A stretch of DNA of 7,347 bases from Defluviitaleaceae bacterium. Lineage in GTDB: Bacteria; Bacillota; Clostridia; Lachnospirales; WRAX01. The notes under the pieces were generated by a model. That model made no database searches. It worked only from the letters and a program-made list of their open reading frames with translations, and was not told the origin of the DNA. Made by a program: the position numbers and the translations under genes. The stretch's first letter is position 1, and each line of letters opens with the position of its first letter. This document shows positions 1 to 5,584 of the stretch, in pieces. The stretch is from positions 1-7,347 of the forward strand of contig WRBU01000052.1 in assembly GCA_009784355.1 (NCBI GenBank), written 5' to 3'.

Positions 1-34
1 AGTATAAATGCCGCAATCTCCTGTGGCATCGATT

Positions 35-64
35 ATTATACCATAATTTTAGAAAAAATGTCAA
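35..64 (-). promoter_or_regulatory. Leftward sigma-A promoter for a gene beyond the left edge
   Basis: Read on the minus strand, a perfect TTGACA (64-59) is followed after 18 nt by a perfect TATAAT (40-35). Transcription should start near position 28. The predicted RNA begins with ATGCC, which can pair with GGCAT further along (plus-strand 25-29 with 8-12), leaving an AGGAG ribosome-binding site (22-18) in the loop. No start codon at normal spacing from that site falls inside the window. An ATG at 29-27 would be nearly leaderless, so the gene's start cannot be fixed here. Confidence 0.65.
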
Positions 65-89
65 TTTGTAACAAATTTGTCATTGACAA
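63..89. promoter_or_regulatory. Overlapping palindromes between the divergent promoters (possible operator)
   Basis: Three perfect palindromes overlap here: AATTTGT-A-ACAAATT (63-77), ACAAATTTGT (71-80) and TTGTCA-T-TGACAA (77-89). The ATTTGT unit recurs 11 bp apart (64-69 and 75-80), about one helical turn. They fill the 18 bp between the two -35 boxes and overlap both, so a bound regulator could control both directions. Part of the outer symmetry is simply the two facing TTGACA boxes. The regulator is unknown. Confidence 0.45.
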
Positions 90-111
90 GCGTGGTTTGA
101 TGATATATAAT
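83..111 (+). promoter_or_regulatory. Rightward sigma-A promoter of ispE
   Basis: A perfect TTGACA (83-88) and a perfect TATAAT (106-111) are separated by the optimal 17 nt. Transcription should start near 118, giving a leader of about 100 nt before the ispE start at 217. This is a consensus vegetative promoter, so strong basal expression is expected unless the overlapping palindromes are bound. Confidence 0.85.
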
Positions 112-124
112 GGTTTTCAACAGC

Positions 125-199
125 AAATCCACATTAAATCCACAATGTTTTACACTGTGTATTTTGCTATAAATAAGCAGTTTTGGTGAGTTATCCACA
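125..199 (+). promoter_or_regulatory. DnaA-box-like cluster in the ispE leader
   Basis: A perfect 9-mer DnaA box, TTATCCACA, lies at 191-199. Two copies of AAATCCACA (125-133 and 136-144) match its last seven bases and are spaced exactly 11 bp apart. A weaker reverse-strand version, AAATACACA, is at 164-156. All lie downstream of the predicted transcription start and upstream of the ribosome-binding site. DnaA binding is inference; only the 191-199 site is a full consensus match. Confidence 0.4.
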
Positions 200-216
200 A
201 ATTTTGGAGTTGAGTG

Positions 217-1089
217 ATGGAAGAGTTGATAGCTAGGGCAAGGGCAAAAATAAATTTGGCATTAGATATTTTGGGCAAGCGCGAGAGTGATGGTTACCAC
301 GAAATTTCAACAATAATGCAAACCATATCACTTTCTGATGAGCTACATATCAAAAAAATTTATAAGCCCGACTATTTAAAGTTAGTTACAAATATTGGCT
401 GGCTGGCAACAGATGAGCGCAATCTTGCCTACCAAGCCGCCGAATATCTTAAAACTAAATATGGTATAGAAGAAGGAATTTTTATAGAGTTGCACAAAGT
501 AATTCCTGCTTCGGCGGGCATGGGCGGCGGCAGTGCGGATTGCGCCGCTGTGTTAAAAGGTGTGCGTGATTTATTTAAACTTCCTCTTACTGATGAAGAT
601 TTAATGCGGTTAGGGGCAAAATTTGGTGCTGATGTTCCGTTTTGTGTGATGGGGGGAACGGCTCTTGCCACGGGCATTGGCGAAGTGCTGCGACCTTTGC
701 CCAGACTGCCCATTTGCCACATTGTGGTCATAAAACCCCCATCCATTGTTTCGACCCAAGAGGTTTTTTCGGAATTTGACTTATCAAAAGTCGCAAAAAG
801 ACCCGATATGGAGAAAATTTTGCACTATTTTCACAAACAAGACCTTGACGGCATAGCCGCAAATATGGCGAATGCCCTTGAAAGCGTAACAGAAGTAAAA
901 TTGCCTATAATAAGCGAAATTAAAGAGTTTTTAAAAGCAAAAGGCGCGTTGGGCGCAATGATGACAGGCTCCGGCCCCACAGTTTTTGCAATTTTTCGTT
1001 CACGAGGTGATGCTATTAATGCCGCAAAGCTGGCAAAAGAGCAATACCCTGATATAAATGAAATTTTTTTGACAAAACCCGTAAAGTAA
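217..1089 (+). CDS. ispE: 4-diphosphocytidyl-2-C-methyl-D-erythritol kinase (IspE)
   Basis: This cytoplasmic GHMP-family kinase phosphorylates the 2-hydroxyl of CDP-methylerythritol with ATP, in the MEP route to isoprenoid precursors. The 290-residue product has the family's usual length. It carries the N-terminal substrate motif ARAKINL (8-14, with Lys11 and Asn13), the glycine-rich ATP loop PASAGMGGGSAD (97-108), the catalytic Asp139 in GADVPFC, and the C-terminal GHMP motif TGSGPT (250-255). I prefer ATG 217 over the GTG at 214 because GGAG at 206-209 sits 7 nt upstream of the ATG but only 4 nt from the GTG. It is transcribed from the consensus promoter at 83-111. No T-rich terminator follows; the folded element at 1091-1238 begins just after the stop. 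All diagnostic motifs are present and the frame is intact. Confidence 0.97.
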   Translation: MEELIARARAKINLALDILGKRESDGYHEISTIMQTISLSDELHIKKIYKPDYLKLVTNIGWLATDERNLAYQAAEYLKTKYGIEEGIFIELHKVIPASAGMGGGSADCAAVLKGVRDLFKLPLTDEDLMRLGAKFGADVPFCVMGGTALATGIGEVLRPLPRLPICHIVVIKPPSIVSTQEVFSEFDLSKVAKRPDMEKILHYFHKQDLDGIAANMANALESVTEVKLPIISEIKEFLKAKGALGAMMTGSGPTVFAIFRSRGDAINAAKLAKEQYPDINEIFLTKPVK

Positions 1090-1090
1090 G

Positions 1091-1238
1091 CGCAGACTTA
1101 CTCCAATCCAATTTCGCCGACCAGAGAACCGACAGAGGATTGTCGGCGGGTTTCCGATAATCTTCGATAGGTTCGAAGGAGAGCAGTCCATGTATTAAAT
1201 TGGAATTAGCATGAATTGTGATTTGGAGTTGTTCTGCG
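1091..1238 (+). repeat. Foldable intergenic element A
   Basis: This element fills most of the gap between ispE and the SLH gene. The outer arms pair as CGCAGA (1091-1096) with TCTGCG (1233-1238), and ACTCCAA (1100-1106) with TTGGAGT (1223-1229), around a 3x3 internal loop. Next comes TCCAATTT (1107-1114) with AAATTGGA (1197-1204). Inside are CGCCGAC/GTCGGCG (1115-1121/1142-1148), which competes with CCGACA/TGTCGG (1129-1134/1141-1146), and a separate hairpin CTTCGA/TCGAAG (1162-1167/1173-1178). No run of T follows, so it is not a simple terminator. It may be a structured leader of the next gene or a small non-autonomous repeat. Its 3' part (1203-1224) resembles 4464-4486 in element B. No known riboswitch motif was recognised. 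Confidence 0.55.
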
Positions 1239-1271
1239 ATACTAAAATGATTGCTACAAGGAGGCAAAAAG

Positions 1272-3287
1272 ATGAGAAAAATTAGAAAAATTGTTGCGGC
1301 GGCATTACTTGTTATTTTGGCGGCAGCACCGCTAACGGTACAAGCACAAAGTTTTAGAGATGTTGGTGCAAACTTAAGCTGGGCGCAGGAAGCCATTTCT
1401 TCCGTTACAAACCTAGGCATAATGACGGGTGATGCGTCGGGTAATTTTAATCCGAATGCAACCATTAGTAAATTTGATGCTATGCGTATGTTTGCTCGTA
1501 TGCTGGGATTTAACCCCGTGCAGCACACCGTGGCACAAAGGGCTTATTATGACACTGTATTTGAAGCCCGCCGTAGCTTGATAGAGTCATTTGATGGTCA
1601 ATTTGTACTGTGGAATTCCGCTATGAACCGTGAAATTGCCTTCTTGTTATATAGAGGAATTTTAAACCCGACTGATTTGGACAACTTTATAACCGTGTCT
1701 GCTGGCTTTGAAACCCGCCGCAATATTACCCGTGAAGAAGTTGCGGTATATCTTACCCGCTTTTTGGACGGCGAGCAACAGGCAATGCAAACCACAGGTG
1801 TCGCACTGTTTGCTGACGACCATCTTATAACCCCTGCAATGCGTCCGCATGTTTACTTCCTTCGCTCTTTGGGTATTTTAAATGGTTCAAATGGCTTTGT
1901 AGACCCACGCTCCAATATCAACCGTGCCGCAATGGCAATGCTTATACATTCAACTTTGCAACACGAAAATTCTCCGCTTTTGGGCGGCAACACAAGCAGC
2001 AATACCACAAATAATAACAACACAAACAATAATAATCCAGCAGTTGAAACAATAAATGGAACGATTGCTACTACTTTTCCCTCAATCCGTTCTATTTTAA
2101 CGCAGTCTGCAAACCAAGCTCATAATAACCGTGTTTATCCTGTGGCGAATAATGCAATAATAACTGTGGCAAACCAAAACGCCACTTTTGCACAACTTCA
2201 AGCCGATATGGTTTTTACAGCAGTTTTAGCAAATGGTGAAATTGTGTCCATACATGCTACTGGGGCAAATAATTCTAACAACCAAGGAAACCAAGGCGGT
2301 GGAAATGCCAACAACAATAACAATAACACCACCAATAATAGTCAAATACCGCCCGTTGCCAACATGCGTGTTCTTGACGGAACAGTCGCACGAATAAACC
2401 AAACTGCAAATACAGTGGGCATAGAAACAAGAAGCATTAACCCCCGCAATGAAATAATTACAGAAATAAATGACTTTGCACTAGTAACAAATACACAAAT
2501 AACACGCAACAACGCACCAACGACATTTGGCAATATTGCTGTGGGTGATTTGGTAGTAGCGTATACATACGGCAATACGGTTTATATTATCAACCTTGAA
2601 GAGCGTGTGCGTCAAGTCAGCGGCATACTTATTGAAAAGAATTTTGGGACAAGTGCAAATTTCCCAAGCATTGTTATTGAAGATGCAAATGGTAATACAC
2701 ACAATTTTATAGTGGATTCAAGCAGTAGCATTTCTCGTGGCAACCAAAGAAATCTTACATCCCGCCAGCTTCGTATAGGCGACCAAATTGACCTTTGGGC
2801 AGAAAATGGAAGAGTTTCGCAAATTCAAGCTCGTGCTGTTCCTCGCACTGCTATCGACGTTTATGTTCGTGGTATATTTATAAGTGCTAATAGCCAAAGT
2901 TTTATTGTTGTAAATGGCGGGTCGCACGGGGAAGAAGACTCCATGCATCTTTTGGTGGATGGCTTGGTAGACCCGCGTGAAATAATTATCGGCACAAGTG
3001 TACGCCTTTGGTTTGACAGTCAAGAAATTATAGGCTTTACATCAATGACTTCAAGCTCCTCAAACTTCTCTGGGCAGGTTCAAAATATTACTGGAAACCA
3101 AATTGTGGTGCGTGATGCAAACTTCCACACAAGAACATTTACTTTTGACAATTCAACGGTATTCTTTAATTCAGTAACCGGACAAATTGTAAATATAAAC
3201 TCGGTTGGCATTGGCACTAATGTACAGGTGGTGCCGGCGCAAAACAATAATAACCGTGCAAACTCTGTTATTATAGTAGCCAATTAA
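1272..3287 (+). CDS. Secreted SLH-domain protein with Asn-rich linkers and five beta-rich modules
   Basis: This is a 671-residue exported surface protein. A signal peptide (1-26: KIRK, hydrophobic core, then VQAQS with likely AQA cleavage) is followed by three SLH repeats at about 27-80, 84-166 (degenerate) and 178-230. SLH domains usually anchor proteins to pyruvylated secondary cell-wall polymers. An Asn/Thr-rich linker (240-255) leads to module 1 (about 260-330), and a second one (333-357) to modules 2-5 (about 366-443, 447-522, 529-592, 598-671). These modules share a rough pattern, hydrophobic-G-x-hydrophobic, a beta stretch, then an 'I/V-G-D/T-x-V' segment, resembling DUF5666-type or small beta-barrel repeats. 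I chose ATG 1272 because AAGGAGG at 1258-1264 is 7 nt upstream; a TTG at 1251 is in frame but lacks such a site. No enzyme motif is visible, so a structural or binding role is inferred. A terminator-like hairpin follows the stop. Confidence 0.9.
   Translation: MRKIRKIVAAALLVILAAAPLTVQAQSFRDVGANLSWAQEAISSVTNLGIMTGDASGNFNPNATISKFDAMRMFARMLGFNPVQHTVAQRAYYDTVFEARRSLIESFDGQFVLWNSAMNREIAFLLYRGILNPTDLDNFITVSAGFETRRNITREEVAVYLTRFLDGEQQAMQTTGVALFADDHLITPAMRPHVYFLRSLGILNGSNGFVDPRSNINRAAMAMLIHSTLQHENSPLLGGNTSSNTTNNNNTNNNNPAVETINGTIATTFPSIRSILTQSANQAHNNRVYPVANNAIITVANQNATFAQLQADMVFTAVLANGEIVSIHATGANNSNNQGNQGGGNANNNNNNTTNNSQIPPVANMRVLDGTVARINQTANTVGIETRSINPRNEIITEINDFALVTNTQITRNNAPTTFGNIAVGDLVVAYTYGNTVYIINLEERVRQVSGILIEKNFGTSANFPSIVIEDANGNTHNFIVDSSSSISRGNQRNLTSRQLRIGDQIDLWAENGRVSQIQARAVPRTAIDVYVRGIFISANSQSFIVVNGGSHGEEDSMHLLVDGLVDPREIIIGTSVRLWFDSQEIIGFTSMTSSSSNFSGQVQNITGNQIVVRDANFHTRTFTFDNSTVFFNSVTGQIVNINSVGIGTNVQVVPAQNNNNRANSVIIVAN
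1989..2036 (+). repeat. Low-complexity Asn/Thr-coding tract 1
   Basis: AAC and AAT codons, with a few ACA, ACC and AGC, encode residues 240-255 of the SLH protein as a flexible linker between the third SLH repeat and the first beta module. Such tracts can vary in length between strains by slippage. Confidence 0.8.
2268..2342 (+). repeat. Low-complexity Asn/Gly-coding tract 2
   Basis: This tract encodes residues 333-357 of the SLH protein, mainly Asn with Gly, Gln and Thr, and links beta module 1 to modules 2-5. Its composition matches tract 1, which supports reading both as spacers that isolate module 1. Confidence 0.8.
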
Positions 3288-3303
3288 CTATTAATTTTCG
3301 TAG

Positions 3304-3327
3304 GGGCGGGCTTTGCCTGCCCTTTTT
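3304..3327 (+). terminator. Rho-independent terminator after the SLH gene
   Basis: The stem GGGCGGGC (3304-3311) pairs with GCCTGCCC (3315-3322) with one G-U pair and a TTT loop, followed at once by TTTTT (3323-3327). It lies 17 nt after the SLH stop codon and only 19 nt before the next gene's start. It may also belong to a dispersed GC-rich hairpin repeat, judging by its contrast with the AT-rich surroundings. Confidence 0.75.
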
Positions 3328-3346
3328 GCGAACTGGGGTGATAATT

Positions 3347-4327
3347 GTGAACCAAAGACGGAATATGAAGCAAGCCCCCATTAAAAAGGACTATACACTT
3401 GAATTTTTTGAAGGGCTTGGACGCATAGGTAAAGGTATTGGCGGCAGTATTGGCAACTTTAAAAAAGTCAAACGATATAGAGAAATTTTGTTGATGTTAT
3501 CAATAATTTTGATAGGCTTAATTAGTTTTTTTGTGTTTAGTTTTGCAACACGCCCAAATGGTTTTGACGTGTACGTAGACGGAGAAAATTTGGGGTTAAT
3601 GCGGTGGGATAGAGGGGCGTTAGAGCCCGAGTATCTTGCAACCCACATTGTGCAGCGCATTAAAACCCATCACAGCACAGAAATTTTTCCTGTATCAGAA
3701 ATTTACGCAACGCCTGTTCGTGTAAGACGAAATGACGATGCAGTAAACTTTGACACCATGGTGAATATGATTAGTCAGCGGTTTGATTACAACCTTACCG
3801 GCGGGCTTATAATTGTTAATGGGGAGAGAGTTGCTTTTTTGAATACCCAAACAGCTGCTGTTGAATTAATAGCAAGTATCATTGAAAGTTTTAGTAATGA
3901 ATATACAACAGGTTCATATTTGATGGACGATGTGGTGGTGTCTAGTGCGTTATTATCAAGGTCAGAAATTATGACGCAGCAAGCATCCCTTTTAGCACTA
4001 ACAACACCAAGGGTTGTGCAACAGATACATATTGCACAGCGAGGGGATAATCTTTATAATATCGCAATTATGTATGGGATGTCCTTAAATAGCTTGGTGG
4101 CGGCAAACCCCCACATAGACCCTGATGCATTTTTAGGAGAAGGCGCAGTTTTAACCGTTTTGCCGAATATACCCATACTTTCTGTGAGAACATACGAAAG
4201 GGTTACTCTTGAAGAATACATAGACATAGATGGTCAAAATGTTTTGGCACGTATTGTTGCTGATGTCACAAAGGTAAACGGCACGGAAGTGTCTCGCCAA
4301 GTTCTTTCGGCTGAAACGATAAGATGA
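3347..4327 (+). CDS. Membrane-anchored LysM and partial G5 cell-wall protein, possibly truncated
   Basis: This is a 326-residue protein with a basic cytoplasmic N-terminus, one transmembrane segment (about 46-67, just after KKVKRYRE) and an extracellular part. Residues 73-215 form an unassigned region resembling the stalk of clostridial cell-wall peptidases. A LysM domain, expected to bind peptidoglycan glycan strands, spans about 226-272 (IAQRGDNLYNIAIMYG). Residues 278-326 look like a shortened G5 domain (TYERVTLEE, then VTKVNGTEVSRQVL). Family members often continue into an M23 endopeptidase domain; here the protein stops inside or just after the G5 region, 5 nt before inverted-repeat element B. 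I chose GTG 3347 because GGGG at 3335-3338 is 8 nt upstream; ATG 3365 is an alternative with a weaker site, and an in-frame TTG at 3326 lies in the terminator. No separate promoter is visible. Wall binding without hydrolysis is inferred. Confidence 0.85.
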   Translation: MNQRRNMKQAPIKKDYTLEFFEGLGRIGKGIGGSIGNFKKVKRYREILLMLSIILIGLISFFVFSFATRPNGFDVYVDGENLGLMRWDRGALEPEYLATHIVQRIKTHHSTEIFPVSEIYATPVRVRRNDDAVNFDTMVNMISQRFDYNLTGGLIIVNGERVAFLNTQTAAVELIASIIESFSNEYTTGSYLMDDVVVSSALLSRSEIMTQQASLLALTTPRVVQQIHIAQRGDNLYNIAIMYGMSLNSLVAANPHIDPDAFLGEGAVLTVLPNIPILSVRTYERVTLEEYIDIDGQNVLARIVADVTKVNGTEVSRQVLSAETIR

Positions 4328-4332
4328 ATAGT

Positions 4333-4502
4333 AAACAACACCCTGCATAAAATCGCTATACTAATCCTGATTAAAATCCTGTTCTTCTTCGGCGGCTAAA
4401 ACCAACCCAAAACGCCTTGTTCGGCGTTTTGGCTCGCCCCCTCAAACAACAGGTTTTAATGTAGAATTAGTATTAATTGCGGATTTATGCAGGGTGTTGT
4501 TT
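4333..4502. repeat. 170-nt near-palindromic element B (MITE-like or bidirectional terminator)
   Basis: Perfect 19-nt terminal arms pair: AAACAACACCCTGCATAAA (4333-4351) with 4484-4502. Pairing continues inward through TCGC/GCGG (4353-4356/4479-4482, including one G-U pair), ATACTAAT/ATTAGTAT (4358-4365/4466-4473), ATTAAAA/TTTTAAT (4370-4376/4454-4460), CCTGTT/AACAGG (4378-4383/4448-4453) and GGCG/CGCC (4391-4394/4435-4438). It ends in a perfect 10-bp hairpin CCAAAACGCC/GGCGTTTTGG (4407-4416/4423-4432). It sits exactly between two convergent stop codons, and T-rich sequence follows on the plus strand, so it could terminate transcription. No clear target-site duplication or transposase is seen. 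It shares a core with element A. Confidence 0.75.
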
Positions 4503-4507
4503 TTGTT

Positions 4508-5119
4508 TTATTTAAATATTGGCAATGTGTTGCCTCGGTCGTGACCTGTTGGAAATTCAGCTTCGATATGCTTGCCGTCAACATAAATTAATATGTCGAG
4601 CTTCGCACGGATATTACCCATAACAAGCCATAACGCATCTTCGTGTTGAATGATATAGGCATTGGGGTCAAGTTTGATAGCGGGTTGGGACGCAAGAATT
4701 TTTTCAATTTGCTCGTTGATTCCCGGCATATATTCCGTGCCGCTGTACACCCTTGTTCCGCCGTGTTGGCTTGGTTGGTTATACTGTGTTTGAGGGTAGC
4801 TTTGCTGCATCGTGCCGTTGTTTTGCTGCGTATTTGGCATATTGCCCCCGCCTTGCACGGATGGCGTTGCTCTAATGGTAGTAGGATTGTACACAAAACT
4901 GGCATCGCTTTGCGGTTTATTGTTTTCGGGTGCCTTATCTTCTGTGGGTGCTTCTTGGTCTGGTGCAACTTCTTCTTGTTTATCCTTTTTACGCCAAAAA
5001 GCGGCGTGGGAAGGAGAAAAGTCTTGGTCGTATTCGGCTTGGTCTGCTCCATATGCAGCATTTGTCATAGCAAGACCTGCCAAAAGGCATAGCCCTGCTG
5101 TCAATATAGCTTTTTTCAT
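4508..5119 (-). CDS. Secreted protein of unknown function with a disordered Gln/Asn/Pro-rich middle
   Basis: I do not recognise this 203-residue protein. It has a signal peptide (MKK, hydrophobic 4-20, likely cleavage near AYGA at 22-25) and no proper lipobox, since the Cys at 11 is preceded by Leu. Residues 45-75 are charged and rich in Glu, Lys and Pro; 78-125 are rich in Gln, Asn, Gly and Pro and probably disordered. The only region that looks folded is the C-terminus (about 133-203), with alternating beta-like stretches (AYIIQHEDALWLVMG, LDILIYVDGKHIEAEF). I chose the ATG at 5119 because AGGAGG (5133-5128) lies 8 nt upstream; an in-frame ATG at 5149 lacks such a site. The GerMN-like gene ends 71 nt upstream on the same strand, and a promoter lies between them. 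Export to the envelope is supported; function is not. Confidence 0.85.
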   Translation of the reverse strand: MKKAILTAGLCLLAGLAMTNAAYGADQAEYDQDFSPSHAAFWRKKDKQEEVAPDQEAPTEDKAPENNKPQSDASFVYNPTTIRATPSVQGGGNMPNTQQNNGTMQQSYPQTQYNQPSQHGGTRVYSGTEYMPGINEQIEKILASQPAIKLDPNAYIIQHEDALWLVMGNIRAKLDILIYVDGKHIEAEFPTGHDRGNTLPIFK

Positions 5120-5144
5120 AAAATTGTCCTCCTGCAAATTAGAT

Positions 5145-5165
5145 TTCACAAATATTTTTTGTGAA
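5145..5165. promoter_or_regulatory. Perfect 8-bp inverted repeat in the leader of the secreted-protein gene
   Basis: TTCACAAA (5145-5152) and TTTGTGAA (5158-5165) are perfect complements around a 5-nt AT loop. On the minus strand it lies at or just after the predicted transcription start (about 5164) and 11 nt before the ribosome-binding site. It could be an operator or a leader hairpin. No T-run follows in the direction of transcription, so termination is unlikely. Confidence 0.4.
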
Positions 5166-5170
5166 GAACG

Positions 5171-5200
5171 GTTATAAAATGCAAGGAAAATTAATGTAAA
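5171..5200 (-). promoter_or_regulatory. Probable internal promoter for the secreted-protein gene
   Basis: On the minus strand TTTACA (5200-5195) and TATAAC (5176-5171) are 18 nt apart, each one base from consensus. The element overlaps the stop codon of the upstream GerMN-like gene and would start transcription near 5164, about 45 nt before the ATG at 5119. The downstream gene could therefore be expressed alone as well as by read-through. Confidence 0.5.
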
Positions 5201-5505
5201 AAAAATCTGTATAACATTATACCTTCAGGAAGCTCACGTAATTCGCCGCTTATTAGCAATGTGAAATATTGAGCATCGCAAAAACTGGCTGCAATGCTTG
5301 TAAGTTGCTGCACAAAGTAATATTCAAATAATGTGCCGCCGTAATTTAGCACATTGCTGCATACATTTAAAATAAGATGTCCGCTTGTCTGCTGAAATTC
5401 GACGCTGAGCACATTTACGTTATGCGGCACAACATTTGTGCCTGCTGAATTATCAAAAAAGATTACGAAAGATAATAAAATAATTAATAGCTTAATCCAA
5501 TCCAT
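5191..5505 (-). CDS. Small exported GerMN-like protein
   Basis: This 104-residue protein has a hydrophobic N-terminal segment (about 4-18, after MDWIK) that would act as a signal peptide or membrane anchor. The rest resembles a single GerMN domain: VNVLSVEFQQTSGHLILNVCSN (30-51, a beta pair), an amphipathic helix (LFEYYFVQQLTSIAASF), then YFTLLISGELRELPEG, which takes the place of the usual 'v.i.vdGk' strand and its tail. GerMN domains occur in spore-germination and sporulation-linked envelope proteins of Firmicutes, but two-domain GerM is longer, so the role here is uncertain. The start at 5505 is supported by GAGGTGAT (5515-5508), a strong match to the 16S rRNA tail, and by a promoter directly upstream. 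It is probably cotranscribed with the secreted-protein gene downstream. The GerMN call rests on pattern only. Confidence 0.75.
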   Translation of the reverse strand: MDWIKLLIILLSFVIFFDNSAGTNVVPHNVNVLSVEFQQTSGHLILNVCSNVLNYGGTLFEYYFVQQLTSIAASFCDAQYFTLLISGELRELPEGIMLYRFFLH

Positions 5506-5522
5506 ACCATCACCTCTAATTC

Positions 5523-5551
5523 ATTATACCAAAAAATGGAAATTAATTCAA
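5523..5551 (-). promoter_or_regulatory. Promoter of the GerMN-like gene
   Basis: On the minus strand TTGAAT (5551-5546) and a perfect TATAAT (5528-5523) are separated by 17 nt. The predicted start near 5516 coincides with the 5' end of the ribosome-binding site, so the mRNA leader would be only about 11 nt long. Confidence 0.65.
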
Positions 5552-5584
5552 GCCAAAAATTCATCTATCAAATCATGCGACTAG

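Noticed and set aside
429..746. Minus-strand open frame of 105 codons inside ispE
   Set aside because: It lies wholly within a clear ispE frame with intact motifs, shows no domain, and has no convincing ribosome-binding site.
1129..1146. CCGACA/TGTCGG hairpin as a terminator after ispE
   Set aside because: No T-run follows, and the 3' arm can pair instead with 1115-1121; it is better described as part of element A.
1218..1243. Sigma-A promoter for the SLH gene (TTGTGA / GATACT)
   Set aside because: Each hexamer matches consensus at about four of six positions with a 16-nt spacer, which is too weak to call.
1016..1528. Minus-strand open frame of 170 codons across the ispE/SLH gap
   Set aside because: It overlaps the end of ispE, element A and the SLH signal and first SLH repeat; its sequence is the antisense of those and has no recognisable domain.
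4333..4502. CRISPR repeat or insertion sequence
   Set aside because: There is one palindromic unit, no spaced direct repeats, no transposase and no clear target-site duplication.
5145..5165. CRP/FNR-type binding site
   Set aside because: The half-sites are in the opposite order to the TGTGA-N6-TCACA consensus, so it is recorded only as an unassigned inverted repeat.
4643..5177. Plus-strand open frames of 149 and 121 codons opposite the secreted protein gene
   Set aside because: The minus-strand gene has a signal peptide, a good ribosome-binding site and a sensible composition; the plus-strand frames are its antisense shadows.
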